Of a stretch of DNA of 64,000 nucleotides, positions 17,429-26,718 are shown one piece after another. This stretch comes from an uncultured Gammaproteobacteria bacterium. GTDB taxonomy: Bacteria > Pseudomonadota > Gammaproteobacteria > Pseudomonadales > Azotimanducaceae. The translations under genes and the position numbers were made by a program. The stretch is taken from the NCBI GenBank assembly GCA_913045175.1, contig CAJWQG010000002.1:1-64000 (forward strand). Reading direction: 5' to 3'. A model generated the notes under the pieces. The model did no database searches and was not told where the DNA came from. It saw only the letters and a list, made by a program, of their open reading frames with translations. Position 1 is the first letter of the stretch. Every line of letters starts with the position of its first letter.

Positions 17429-18309
17429 CCGTTTATGTCATTGGCGGGATCAATCAGGATATCGTTGCCACCAGCGATAATCACTTGAGTCCCGGTGAAA
17501 CCCTGACTGGTAACGATCTTAATTACTACCCAGGCGGCAAAGGCGCCAACCAGGCTATCGCTGCCGCGCGAGCTGGTGCAGATGTAACCATGATCGGTTG
17601 TACCGGAACCGATGCCTTTGGCGAAGGGCTGCGCAATTACCTTGCTGGTTCCGGCGTCGATGTTTCTCGCGTAGTCGCCAAAGAAGGGGTGCCAACGGGT
17701 ACCGCACTCATCGTGGTTGCCCAGGGAGAGAACTCAATTATCGTTGTTCTCGGAGCAAACGAGACGGTGGGTATGGATAGTATTGAAGGTATAGAATTTA
17801 CCGCCAATGATGTCGTCGTTGCGCAATACGAAACCCCTGTCGAGACGACACTCGCGGCGTTTAAGGCCGCCCGGAAGGCAGGGGCAAGAACACTACTTAA
17901 CCCCTCGCCGGTAACAACCACCACGCAGGAACTTCTGGATGAGGTGGACGTGCTAGTAGTCAACGAACACGAGTTCGAATCAATCTTCGACACCCCACTC
18001 CAACCTGTGCTGAATGGCGATTCTGATACGCCGGGTACGTACGCCGGCACCCTGGTCATCACCCTCGGTTCCGAGGGCGTGCTGACCTGGGACGGCGACG
18101 AGCGAATTATGCAGGAAGGCCGCCCAGTTGATCCTGTCGACTCGACCGGCGCCGGTGACTGTTTTATGGGCTATCTGGCAACGGCTCTACACGACAAACA
18201 AAACCTGGCTTCCGCCATCGCACTTGCCAACCTGGCCGCATCAATCAGCGTAACGCGCCCGGGTGCTGCATCGTCGATTCCTGATCGCAAGGAAGCAGAT
18301 TCCGCTTAA
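17425..18309 (+). CDS. Ribokinase-like PfkB-family sugar kinase
   Basis: The 294-residue protein shows the ribokinase/PfkB signatures: YYPGGKGANQAIAAARAG near 33-50 (signature 1) and DSTGAGDCFMGYLA near 239-252, where Asp is the catalytic base and GAGD the anion hole. The short length and GGKGANQA motif place it near ribokinase. ATP-dependent phosphorylation of ribose or a related sugar is expected. The ATGA overlap with the ABM gene makes a two-gene operon. It may feed a sugar released by nearby hydrolases. Confidence 0.87.
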   Translation: MTVYVIGGINQDIVATSDNHLSPGETLTGNDLNYYPGGKGANQAIAAARAGADVTMIGCTGTDAFGEGLRNYLAGSGVDVSRVVAKEGVPTGTALIVVAQGENSIIVVLGANETVGMDSIEGIEFTANDVVVAQYETPVETTLAAFKAARKAGARTLLNPSPVTTTTQELLDEVDVLVVNEHEFESIFDTPLQPVLNGDSDTPGTYAGTLVITLGSEGVLTWDGDERIMQEGRPVDPVDSTGAGDCFMGYLATALHDKQNLASAIALANLAASISVTRPGAASSIPDRKEADSA

Positions 18310-18372
18310 CCCAATTGCCGTGGCTTCCCACCCTGCGTAATATACGGAGTCCAGCAATCCAGGGAGCGCGTT

Positions 18373-19044
18373 ATGGGAGAGACAATCACTATTACATCCA
18401 GCGATGGATTCGAGCTCGATGCCTATCTCGCACTACCAGATGGAACGCCAAAGGCGGGTATCGTAGTTATTCAGGAAATCTTCGGCGTTAATCAACATAT
18501 GAGGGAGGTCGCTGACGGGTATGCCGCCAACGGCTACGCCGCGCTTGCACCTGCACTGTTCGACCGGGTCGAGAAAGGCATTGAACTCGGCTACGAAGGA
18601 GGTGATCTTGGTAAAGGTGCCGGTATCGCCTTCAACGAACTCGATATGAAAACGACGCTTCAGGATCTCACAGCTAGTGTCGAGCATCTGACGTCCTACG
18701 GAAAGGTTGGCGCCGTTGGCTATTGCTACGGTGGGTTAATGGCATACCTCAGCGCATGCAACATCGATTCACTGACTTGTGCAGTTGGCTATTACGGCGG
18801 CGGTATCGCGGGTAACCTCGAGCAAAAGCCAAAGATTCCTCTCATGCTGCATTTCGGGGAACTCGACACTCATATTCCAATGGACGATGTTGAAAAAATT
18901 AAAGCAGCCAATCCTAACGTCCCGGTACACACCTATAACGCCGAGCACGGCTTCAATTGCGATCATCGTGCCTCATACAATGCTGAGGCAGCAAAGTTCG
19001 CACGAGAACGAACATTAGAATTTTTTGCACAGGAACTATCATGA
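18373..19044 (+). CDS. Dienelactone hydrolase family protein
   Basis: The 223-residue protein has the dienelactone hydrolase catalytic Cys in VGYCYGGLMAY (near 120), the acid in GELDTHIPMDD and the His in NAEHGFNCDHR (near 196). The IVVIQEIFGVN segment near 31-41 is the usual oxyanion and substrate region. It cleaves dienelactones or related lactones and esters. GGGAG precedes the ATG by 8 nt. Its TGA overlaps the ATG of the alcohol dehydrogenase (ATGA), indicating coupled translation. Confidence 0.88.
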   Translation: MGETITITSSDGFELDAYLALPDGTPKAGIVVIQEIFGVNQHMREVADGYAANGYAALAPALFDRVEKGIELGYEGGDLGKGAGIAFNELDMKTTLQDLTASVEHLTSYGKVGAVGYCYGGLMAYLSACNIDSLTCAVGYYGGGIAGNLEQKPKIPLMLHFGELDTHIPMDDVEKIKAANPNVPVHTYNAEHGFNCDHRASYNAEAAKFARERTLEFFAQELS

Positions 19045-20093
19045 AGGCATATCAGGTCACAGAATTTTCAAAACCCCTCGAAGCGACTGAACTCGACAAA
19101 CCTGAACCGACGGGTACGGAGGTGCTCATCAGGGTCGACAAAGCCGGGGTTTGTCACAGTGACCTGCATATTCAGGATGGTTACTACGCACTCGATGGTG
19201 ACACCAAGCTCGATTTGAATGAACGTGGCATCAACTTACCCCGAACCATGGGTCACGAGCTTTATGGGGAAGTCGTGGCCGCTGGCCCTGACGCCGACGC
19301 GCCGATTGGTGAGTATCGACTGATCTATCCCTGGATTGGCTGCCGCGAGTGTTCCACGTGTCTTGCCGGCTTTGAAAATATCTGCGCTGCACCCCAGTCC
19401 ATTGGCGTTTTCAACGACGGCGCCTACGCTGACTACTGCATCATTCCCGATTCAAAATATCTGATCGAGATTGGCGACCTGGATCCCGTCGTCGCAACGC
19501 CCTATAGCTGCTCAGGTTTGACCGTCTACAGCGCGCTGTCAAAAGCACTACCGGTTTCCTCAGATGAGTGGCTCGTCATTATGGGTTCGGGGGGCCTTGG
19601 CCTTAATGCCGTCGCCATCGCAAGAGCTAGAGGTGTGGACAATGTAGTATCTGTTGATATTGATGAAAAAAAACTGGCAGCCGCCAAAGACATGGGTGCG
19701 ACCGCCGTCCTCAATTCCGGTAACGCCGATGCGCTTGCTCAGTTACAGGAAATCACCGGCGGTGGACCGAGAGCAGTGGTAGACACTGTAGGCGCGGAAG
19801 TAACCGCGTCGCTGGGAATCGGCTCACTACTGAAAGGTGGTCGCTACGTAATTGTAGGCCTCTTCGGTGGAGGCATTACCCTTGGGCTACCCACCCTACC
19901 CCTTAGGGCCATTTCTGTGCTGGGTTCTTACACCGGAAACCTTACGGAGCTGAAGGAACTGATCGAGCTGGCGAAAAGTGGCAAGGTCAAACCCCTGCCA
20001 GTTGCAACACGTCCCATGGCGGAAGTCTCCGATACCCTGGATGAACTGCGCAGCGGCAAGATCGTTGGCCGCGTGGTGATGTCTAACTCCTAA
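19041..20093 (+). CDS. Zinc-dependent alcohol dehydrogenase (MDR superfamily)
   Basis: A 350-residue medium-chain dehydrogenase. The catalytic Zn ligands are Cys in AGVCHSDLHI (about 38) and His/Glu in TMGHELYGEV (about 73-74); the structural Zn site is the four-Cys lobe CRECSTCLAGFENIC. The nucleotide loop is GSGGLGLNAV, followed by SVDIDE, indicating NAD+. It oxidises a primary or secondary alcohol. It overlaps the dienelactone hydrolase gene by four bases. It ends 15 nt from the convergent PhyH-HEAT gene. Confidence 0.9.
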   Translation: MKAYQVTEFSKPLEATELDKPEPTGTEVLIRVDKAGVCHSDLHIQDGYYALDGDTKLDLNERGINLPRTMGHELYGEVVAAGPDADAPIGEYRLIYPWIGCRECSTCLAGFENICAAPQSIGVFNDGAYADYCIIPDSKYLIEIGDLDPVVATPYSCSGLTVYSALSKALPVSSDEWLVIMGSGGLGLNAVAIARARGVDNVVSVDIDEKKLAAAKDMGATAVLNSGNADALAQLQEITGGGPRAVVDTVGAEVTASLGIGSLLKGGRYVIVGLFGGGITLGLPTLPLRAISVLGSYTGNLTELKELIELAKSGKVKPLPVATRPMAEVSDTLDELRSGKIVGRVVMSNS

Positions 20094-20108
20094 CCGACTA
20101 TATGGAAG

Positions 20109-21683
20109 TCAGGTGGCCCTGGGTGCAATATTCCAGCGCTGCCTGATCAACCCCCCGGTCAATGCAGCGACGACTGGATTTTGTGAAAAGGCGCAGTTCA
20201 AGGCCTCCAACAGCATCCCCTTTACATATCTATCAGGATCATCAACCGCTAGCCGAACAACATCAGCGGTAATGTTATCCGGCAACTCGTGATTGATCAG
20301 AAGCTGCATCAGCGCATAGGCAATACTTTGTCGCACTGTTGACCTTGGAAGGTCCGCCACGTCAGTATTGTCAGGCTCCACATCTGGAAACATACGGGCA
20401 AGCAGCGCCTCGGCAATCCTTTGGGCATCACACTTCTTCGCACGGGAAAGCTGGCCCAGACTATAGGCTGCGTTTGATCGAGCCAGATCATCGTCGTCAG
20501 CCTGCACACATTCGATGAGCGCATCAACGGCAGGCTGTGACGACGCCGACTCAACAGTACCGAGCGCATAGGCGGCTACACGCCTGATCCTGGGCCCGCC
20601 TGCTTGCAGCGCTTTAACAATCGCTAACGTAGCCCTTTGCCCTTGATTACGCAGACCATAGGCGGATGCACGGCGAGTCGATTCCGATTCGCTATAGATG
20701 CCTTCTATCAGTATCTCGATCGCTTCTTTGGCGTCGTCCGATCCAAGCCTATACGCCGCTTCTACTTTCTCGTGTTCCCTGCCGCGCCGCAGCCGATCAG
20801 CCACACCATGCAAATCACCTACAGGCACTACCGACTTTTGGCCGCTACTCCAATCCCAGATCTGCTTAACGACTGGTTGCAGTTCCTTTCTAACGTGAGC
20901 AAAGTCAGGCACATCTATATGTTGCCAGGCAGGTGCATTTGGCTCAGTCGCTCGGGCAAAGTAAAACTTATACATAAATCTGTCCGGTGTATCCGACAAC
21001 TTCCTGCCTCCCCGATGAATCAGATCATAGCTGGCGATGACCACCGAACCTTTTGGGATGTGGATAAAGCGCCTATCAAGATCTGGCACACCTACACTAT
21101 CCAGCCCCTCCTGCAGTCGCCGGTCTCGATGTGCCAGGTCATCAGATCTCATGTCCTCTCCAGTAAATGACAGGTCCATCGAGTCGCCGGGACGCCAGCC
21201 TTCTTCGGTCTCAAAATCCTTTGTCCAGCACTGGGACCCTGCCACTATCTCGGTGGGACCATTGGTTTCGTCAACTGCCTGTGGATAGTAAAAAAGAAGG
21301 AGCCAGTCCGGTCGATGAGATCGATAGTGACCTCGCTCATTCCAGGGCAAATTGCCGTCCTGATGAAATCCCTGGTCCGCGGTCGTACTAGTGTGGACAT
21401 AATGAGAGGGATGGAGCACATAGCGATCTCCCAGTAGACTCCCGACCGTATCTACCACTGCTGGATCATTAACTACCTGATCAACTTCAGGAATCAGCGC
21501 ACGCAGATTGTCACCAAGAATCTCTAGATGTGCAGTGGGGCTCTGAAGCCTTTCCGCATTCTGATAAAGCAACTGGGCACTTCGATACAATCCATCGTGA
21601 TCTGCTTCACTCATTTCCGATGGCGTAACAATGAGGTAACCATCGGACAGGTACTTTAGAAACTGATCGTCGGACAGCGGCAT
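20109..21683 (-). CDS. PhyH oxygenase fused to C-terminal HEAT repeats
   Basis: The first ~270 residues are a PhyH oxygenase with His107-x-Asp109 (GFHQDGNLPW) and a distal His in SYDLIHRGGRKL, with Arg in TPDRFMYKF. Residues ~300-520 are alpha-helical HEAT repeats of about 30-40 residues: YRLGSDDAKEAIEILIEG, YGLRNQGQRATLAIVKAL, YALGTVESASSQPAVDAL, YSLGQLSRAKKC and YALMQLLINHELPDN. HEAT arrays bind partners. The same fusion occurs at 45.6 kb. Substrate and partner are unknown. It begins with ATG near 21683 and is divergent from the luciferase-like gene. Confidence 0.85.
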   Translation of the reverse strand: MPLSDDQFLKYLSDGYLIVTPSEMSEADHDGLYRSAQLLYQNAERLQSPTAHLEILGDNLRALIPEVDQVVNDPAVVDTVGSLLGDRYVLHPSHYVHTSTTADQGFHQDGNLPWNERGHYRSHRPDWLLLFYYPQAVDETNGPTEIVAGSQCWTKDFETEEGWRPGDSMDLSFTGEDMRSDDLAHRDRRLQEGLDSVGVPDLDRRFIHIPKGSVVIASYDLIHRGGRKLSDTPDRFMYKFYFARATEPNAPAWQHIDVPDFAHVRKELQPVVKQIWDWSSGQKSVVPVGDLHGVADRLRRGREHEKVEAAYRLGSDDAKEAIEILIEGIYSESESTRRASAYGLRNQGQRATLAIVKALQAGGPRIRRVAAYALGTVESASSQPAVDALIECVQADDDDLARSNAAYSLGQLSRAKKCDAQRIAEALLARMFPDVEPDNTDVADLPRSTVRQSIAYALMQLLINHELPDNITADVVRLAVDDPDRYVKGMLLEALNCAFSQNPVVAALTGGLIRQRWNIAPRAT

Positions 21684-21794
21684 TGAGAGAAAACTATGTC
21701 AGAAACACGCTAAATATAATCAATCAACGTATCCCTGTCGAATCAGTTGCGTTAGTCTGAACCTCCCCACTTTTCATCAAATTCGGGAGAAAAT

Positions 21795-22703
21795 ATGAGA
21801 TTCGGTTTCTGGCCAAATCCTCGCAGCAACTACGAAGACACAAAAACACTGGCACTACACGCCGAAGCAACTGGCTATGATGGAATCTGGCTGGCAGATC
21901 ACTTTTTGCCAGAAGAACCGGAATTGATACCTGTGCACGAATCCTGGATCACGATGGCCGCTCTGTCTCGCGATGTACCGCGACTACGCATCGGCACCAT
22001 GGTCACCGGCAACACCTATCGCCATCCTGCCGTGCTCGCCAACATGGTGGCAACGATGGATAATCTTAACGATGGCAGGTCTGTACTCGGTATTGGCTCT
22101 GGCTGGCAACAGAACGAACATGAAGCCTATGGCATCGAATACGGTACGGTAGGAAGCAGGCTGCGCATGCTTGATGAAGCCTGTCAGATCTTCAAGGGAC
22201 TGTTTAACAACGATTACTTCGATTTTGACGGCGAGTTCTATCAGCTGAAACACGCTCCCCTTGTGCCAAAACCGAAGCAGGAAAAGCTTCCCCTGATGAT
22301 TGGTGGCGGTGGCGAGAAAGTCACCCTGAAGATTGCCGCGAAGTATGCGGACGAGTGGAACGTCTGGGGCGATGTGGAAACGCTCAAGCACAAGGGTGCC
22401 GTGCTGGATCAGCACTGCGAAGCTATTAGTAGAGACCCCGCAGAGATTGAGCGATGCGCTGTTGCTCTACTGTTTCTTTCCGACGACGAGGAGTATCTCA
22501 AACGGGTTAGAGGAGCAACGGGAATGGCATCAATTATCGGTAACGTGAATGAGGTAAGGGATACCGTCGCCGCGTATCAGGAAGCCGGCGTCACCGAAAT
22601 TATCATTCCGGACTTTACGCTCGGAACATTGATCGGCGCAGATCAAAAGAAACAGGATCTGATGGAACAATTCATTAAAGAAGTCGCGACGGTCGCGGCA
22701 TAA
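21795..22703 (+). CDS. Luciferase-like (LLM) flavin-dependent oxidoreductase
   Basis: A 302-residue bacterial-luciferase-like TIM-barrel protein. Typical segments are YDGIWLADHFLP (about 29-40), RLRIGTMVTGNTYRHPAVLA (about 62-81), SVLGIGSGW and PLMIGGGGEKVTLKIAAKYADEWN. The GGGGEKVTLKIAA pattern is usual in members predicted to use F420 or FMN; the sequence does not settle which. GGGAGAA lies 5 nt before the ATG. It heads a five-gene same-strand operon. A close paralog is at 41.1 kb. Confidence 0.87.
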   Translation: MRFGFWPNPRSNYEDTKTLALHAEATGYDGIWLADHFLPEEPELIPVHESWITMAALSRDVPRLRIGTMVTGNTYRHPAVLANMVATMDNLNDGRSVLGIGSGWQQNEHEAYGIEYGTVGSRLRMLDEACQIFKGLFNNDYFDFDGEFYQLKHAPLVPKPKQEKLPLMIGGGGEKVTLKIAAKYADEWNVWGDVETLKHKGAVLDQHCEAISRDPAEIERCAVALLFLSDDEEYLKRVRGATGMASIIGNVNEVRDTVAAYQEAGVTEIIIPDFTLGTLIGADQKKQDLMEQFIKEVATVAA

Positions 22704-22726
22704 CTTATTTGTTAGGAGAATAGTAG

Positions 22727-23473
22727 ATGTCACAAGATTTAAACGGCAAAGTCGCCATCGTTACCGGAGGTGCCGGCGGTATCGGTAGCCGAATTGCGAG
22801 AGCTTACGCAGGTGCAGGCGCCAGGGTTGTTATCGCCAGCAGAAGCCAGGAGAAACTGGACAAGGTCGCCGGTGAAATTGACGGCGAAGTACTGGCGCAT
22901 GCAACTGACGTCACTGTCCCAGAGCAGGTTGACGATATGGTCGCGAAAACCATTGATGCGTTTGGCCGTATCGACATTCTGGTAAACAACGCCGGGGGCG
23001 CAATGTTCATCAAGTCTCCGAATGACCTGCAGCCTGACGAATGGAACGCGGCAATCGCCCTTAACCTAACCAGTGTTTTTCTATGTAGCCGGGCTGTTAG
23101 CGACAATATGACGGAAAACGGCGGTGGAAGAATCATCAACATTTCATCAGTCGCGGGGATGCGACTTTCGCCTGCATTCGTACATTACGGCGCTGCCAAG
23201 GCGGGTGTCATTAACCTGACCAAGGGCCTCGCCATGACCTGGGCACCCAACGACATCAACGTCAACTGTATCGCACCAGGATTGACCGCAACAGAAGGCG
23301 TCGCCGCCTGGCTACCGGAGAAAACAAAAGACGACGGCACACCCGTTCCAACTTTGCTCTATCCACCAGATCCCGAGCATGTTGCTGACCTGGCGATGTT
23401 CCTGGCGTCAGATTTGTCTGCGCATATTAGCGGCGAACTGTTTCCCATTCGCTCACTAACTGAGTTAGCCTAG
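22727..23473 (+). CDS. Short-chain dehydrogenase/reductase, FabG-like
   Basis: The 248-residue classical SDR has TGGAGGIG at 13-20, NNAGG near 88, Ser in NISSVAGM near 140 and YGAAKAG near 154-160. The residue after beta-2 is in IASRSQ, which suggests NADP(H). The chain ends GELFPIRSLTELA, slightly unlike FabG. TTAGGAGAA precedes the ATG. It sits 23 nt after the LLM gene and 4 nt before an enoyl-CoA hydratase, so a beta-oxidation-like or ketone-reducing role is plausible. The substrate is not known. Confidence 0.88.
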   Translation: MSQDLNGKVAIVTGGAGGIGSRIARAYAGAGARVVIASRSQEKLDKVAGEIDGEVLAHATDVTVPEQVDDMVAKTIDAFGRIDILVNNAGGAMFIKSPNDLQPDEWNAAIALNLTSVFLCSRAVSDNMTENGGGRIINISSVAGMRLSPAFVHYGAAKAGVINLTKGLAMTWAPNDINVNCIAPGLTATEGVAAWLPEKTKDDGTPVPTLLYPPDPEHVADLAMFLASDLSAHISGELFPIRSLTELA

Positions 23474-23477
23474 TGGC

Positions 23478-24260
23478 ATGAGTAGTGAGTTTGAATGCAT
23501 ACTTTATCAGGTGACAGCGCCATTGGCGCTGATCACCATTAATCGTCCGGGAAAGCACAATGCTATCTCGCTGCAAACCCTGGACGAGCTAAAGGCTGCA
23601 GTCGATATCGCGGCGAATGATGAAGATATTCGAGTCATCGCCATCACAGGCGCTGGCGGTAAAGCCTTCGCTTCCGGCTCCGATCTAAACGAGGTCGCCG
23701 ACAGGGATCTGAAGAAAGCATTAGAGCCTATTGTTCAGGGACTGGCAGATCAACTGGAATCGACACCCAAACCCACCATTGCCGCTATTGACGGTATATG
23801 TATGGGCGGCGGGCTGGAAATTGCGCTTGGATGCGATCTGCGAGTCTGTACTCCCAGTAGCCGCTTTGCCACACCGGAAGGCAAAGTTGGCATCATTCCA
23901 GGTGGTGGTGCTACCGCACGCTTACCAAGAGTTGTGGGTAAAGGCTGGGGCATGGAGATGATGTTGATGGGAGACCCCATCGATGGAGACAGAGCCCTAC
24001 AGATTGGCCTCGTAACCCGTATTGTTGAACCCGATGAGCTATTGAATGAAGTGAAGCGTATGTCAGATCATCTGGCTTCCTTCGCACCCTTCGTCCCCCA
24101 GTTCATGAAAGCGATGGTACACAACGGTATGGAAGCAAGCCTGACCGCGGCCCTGGCGATGGAGAAATTCGCCCAGGGAGCACTGATTCAGACTGAAGAC
24201 AAGGCCGAGGGTATCAGCGCGTTTCTGGAGAAGCGCACGCCTGACTTCAAGGGCAAGTAG
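23478..24260 (+). CDS. Enoyl-CoA hydratase/isomerase family protein
   Basis: A 260-residue crotonase-fold protein. HNAISLQTLDEL near 28-39, AFASGSDLNEVADRD near 65 (first oxyanion-hole region) and AIDGICMGGGLEIALGCDLRV near 97-117 are the family signatures; the GGGATARLPRVVGKG segment near 139 follows. Catalytic Glu equivalents appear as EGKVGIIPGGG. It acts on acyl-CoA thioesters (hydration or a related reaction). It starts 4 nt after the SDR stop. With the SDR it suggests acyl-CoA chemistry in this operon. Confidence 0.88.
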   Translation: MSSEFECILYQVTAPLALITINRPGKHNAISLQTLDELKAAVDIAANDEDIRVIAITGAGGKAFASGSDLNEVADRDLKKALEPIVQGLADQLESTPKPTIAAIDGICMGGGLEIALGCDLRVCTPSSRFATPEGKVGIIPGGGATARLPRVVGKGWGMEMMLMGDPIDGDRALQIGLVTRIVEPDELLNEVKRMSDHLASFAPFVPQFMKAMVHNGMEASLTAALAMEKFAQGALIQTEDKAEGISAFLEKRTPDFKGK

Positions 24261-24269
24261 CTAAAGCGT

Positions 24270-25520
24270 ATGGGTCAGATTACCGTAAAAGGTAACGTCG
24301 CACCTGGACTTGAGTCCTTAAGACAACTATTCGAACGACGAATGAATGAGCTGTGGGAAGACAACGCGCAGCTCTGCGTTTATGTTGGTGACGAAAAGGT
24401 CGTTGATCTCACTGCTTCCACTTCCGACAGGTTCAGCGCGGATTCAATCATCAACGTATTCAGTAGTGGCAAAAATTTTGAGTCCATTGCCATGGCCACC
24501 CTGGTCTCCCGTGGTCTCCTGGATTACAACGCGAGGGTTGCGGACTACTGGCCCGAGTTCAGCCAGCAAGGCAAACACGAACTAACGATTGCTGAGCTGA
24601 TGCGTCATGAAGCAGGTCTGGCTGCTTTCAATATTTCAATCAATCCGAGCGATCTGGTGACCGAGCGAATCAAGCAAAACAGCATCGGTCGAATCATTGA
24701 GGAACACCCTCAAAAATATCAGAAAGGCGAAGACAAACGGGAATACCACGCTATTTCTCGCGGCTGGATCATCAACGAGGTGTTCCGGCGAATTGAACCT
24801 ACCGGTCGAACCATCAGCGAGTTCTTGAGAGTAGACCTTTCCCCAAAATTGGACGCTGACGTCATTGTGGGCATTAAAGAATCAGACCGTTCTCGAATCA
24901 CACCACTAAGGCCGCTTGGCATCAAGCGTCAGATATTAGAGTCACTCAAACCACGCTTCATGAATAGAGGAGTGAATGACAACTTTCTTCAGCTGTCCGG
25001 AAAGATGCTACGCATGGCACCATCGGCGAGCAAAAGTACAACGATAGGAACGCCACCTCCTTTTGCAGGCTTCAGAATGGATATCGGACTGTTTAATGAT
25101 CCGGCAATCGCGATGGGTGAGACCTCGTCCGCTAACGCTCACTGTTCCGCACGAGGCTTGGCGCGAGTGGCTGCCATGATGGCCCAGCGAGGTAAGCTCG
25201 ACGGTCAAACGTTCCTCACCGAAGAAGCCTGGACCGCGCTGCACGCAGAACCAATGACCAGCAATATGGGTCTCAAAACAATATTTACTCAAGGTGGAGT
25301 TGCACTGTTTCACCTACCACCAGATGCTGGCGTTCTCGACAAGGGACTAAATCGCGGGCGTGAAGGTTTCTACGGCTGGATGGGCTTCGGCGGATCTCTC
25401 TTTCAATGGCATCCTGAGAAGAAAATTGGATTCGCCTTTGTGCCAACATCCCTGCACACTACGGATTTTATGAACGAGCGAGGCAAAGCCTTTCAGGCTG
25501 AACTGCTCAAACTGATTTGA
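24270..25520 (+). CDS. Serine hydrolase of the beta-lactamase/penicillin-binding-protein-like family
   Basis: The 416-residue protein carries the S-x-x-K nucleophile motif in NVFSSGKNFESI (near 68-72). The second motif is Tyr in EYHAISRGWIINEVF (near 163). A glycine-rich C-terminal strand (YGWMGFGGSLFQWHP) corresponds to the third motif, with HxG-type residues reduced. No signal peptide is visible, unlike penicillin-binding proteins, so a cytoplasmic esterase such as EstB-like is more likely. It is inside the LLM-SDR-ECH operon and 9 nt after the hydratase gene. Confidence 0.85.
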   Translation: MGQITVKGNVAPGLESLRQLFERRMNELWEDNAQLCVYVGDEKVVDLTASTSDRFSADSIINVFSSGKNFESIAMATLVSRGLLDYNARVADYWPEFSQQGKHELTIAELMRHEAGLAAFNISINPSDLVTERIKQNSIGRIIEEHPQKYQKGEDKREYHAISRGWIINEVFRRIEPTGRTISEFLRVDLSPKLDADVIVGIKESDRSRITPLRPLGIKRQILESLKPRFMNRGVNDNFLQLSGKMLRMAPSASKSTTIGTPPPFAGFRMDIGLFNDPAIAMGETSSANAHCSARGLARVAAMMAQRGKLDGQTFLTEEAWTALHAEPMTSNMGLKTIFTQGGVALFHLPPDAGVLDKGLNRGREGFYGWMGFGGSLFQWHPEKKIGFAFVPTSLHTTDFMNERGKAFQAELLKLI

Positions 25521-25538
25521 ACTGGAGAGTAAGCACCA

Positions 25539-26687
25539 ATGACGTACGCGGGTGAACGAATAATTTACGATGCGGATAGCCACCTGATGGAGTTGCCGAA
25601 TTATCTACGGGCTTTCGCCGACCCTGATATTCGTGATCGACTCCCAAAACTCGGAGAAACCGCTACCGCCATCTTCGACGCCAAGGACTATGGAAAGACC
25701 GGAGCACACCCGCCAGAGACCGTAGAAAAATTACTTGCTATGGGAGATGAAATTACTCGCGGACCCAAATGGCACGAGGCACTGGGTTCCTTCAATGGTG
25801 CGGAACGTAACCAGGTACTCGATCTACTGGGTTTCAAGAAGCAGGTGATCTTCTCTTCCTTCTGCTCTCGCCTGATTTTTGATGATCCTGACCTCGATAT
25901 TCGCTACGGCGCAGCGGCCGCGCAGAATCGATCCATGGTCGAGTTTGTCAAGCATGACAAACGAATGATCGGCGTCGGCATGGTGCCGCTGGACAACCCG
26001 GACAGGGCTCTTGAACAAATAAAGCAAGTGCTGGAAATGGGCCTCGGTGCAGTCTGGATTGGGTCCAACTCACCCGGCGGTCGTTCACCAGGGCATCCTG
26101 ACCTGAATCCTGTATGGGGTCTACTGCAGGAAGCCGGCGTACCCTTTATCCTCCATGTAGGTAGTTCCACACTAAGTATTGACGACCCGTGGATGAACGA
26201 TGGCCGTCCTGCAAGAACGACAGCAAGAGGTGGCGCCGAGGTCATCGGCTCAAAGGATCTCACGGTTATACATCACTCAGCCGTGCGCTTTATATCCACC
26301 ATGGTTCTTGATGGGGTACTGGAACAGTTTCCTAAACTTAAGGGTGGTGTCATTGAATTAGGAGCCGGCTGGGTACCGGACATGATCCGACGATTAGACT
26401 ATGCCGCAGAAATTTGGACAAAATCAGAACCCCATCTTGCCGACATCAAACGTAAACCCTCGGAACAGATTCGTGATCAGCTTCGTTTTACGCCCTACCC
26501 TTTTGAAGACGTCGCGGAACTGGTGTCTGAATCCTGTGCGGATCTGTATCTTTTTTCTTCAGACTATCCACACGCCGAAGGTGGCCGTGATCCTATCGGA
26601 CGTTTTTTGCGCAGCACGGAAGCGCTGACTGATGATGAGCGGGATCAGTTCTTTCATCGCAACTTTCTGAATATGTACGCTGCCTGA
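25539..26687 (+). CDS. Amidohydrolase-2 family metal-dependent hydrolase/decarboxylase
   Basis: The 382-residue protein belongs to the amidohydrolase-2 group (ACMSD-like). The start shows YDADSHLMEL, a variant of the DxHxH-type metal motif; a His in FILHVGSS, HHSAVRFISTMVLDGVLEQF in the middle, and SSDYPHAEGGRDP near 345, with the final metal Asp, follow. Members hydrolyse amide or ester bonds or decarboxylate aromatic acids. GGAGAG before the ATG supports the start. It closes the operon that begins at 21.8 kb and faces the broken fucosidase. Confidence 0.87.
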   Translation: MTYAGERIIYDADSHLMELPNYLRAFADPDIRDRLPKLGETATAIFDAKDYGKTGAHPPETVEKLLAMGDEITRGPKWHEALGSFNGAERNQVLDLLGFKKQVIFSSFCSRLIFDDPDLDIRYGAAAAQNRSMVEFVKHDKRMIGVGMVPLDNPDRALEQIKQVLEMGLGAVWIGSNSPGGRSPGHPDLNPVWGLLQEAGVPFILHVGSSTLSIDDPWMNDGRPARTTARGGAEVIGSKDLTVIHHSAVRFISTMVLDGVLEQFPKLKGGVIELGAGWVPDMIRRLDYAAEIWTKSEPHLADIKRKPSEQIRDQLRFTPYPFEDVAELVSESCADLYLFSSDYPHAEGGRDPIGRFLRSTEALTDDERDQFFHRNFLNMYAA

Positions 26688-26718
26688 TTTCCGGTAGAAC
26701 CTTGATCCAGCGTCTCAG

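Noticed and set aside
21711-21720. TATAAT promoter for the luciferase-like gene at 21.8 kb
   Set aside because: The hexamer is exact but 75 nt from the start, with no -35 element; chance in an AT-rich gap cannot be excluded.
24270-25520. True beta-lactamase conferring antibiotic resistance
   Set aside because: No signal peptide and no KTG motif; it sits in a catabolic operon, so an esterase-type serine hydrolase is more likely.
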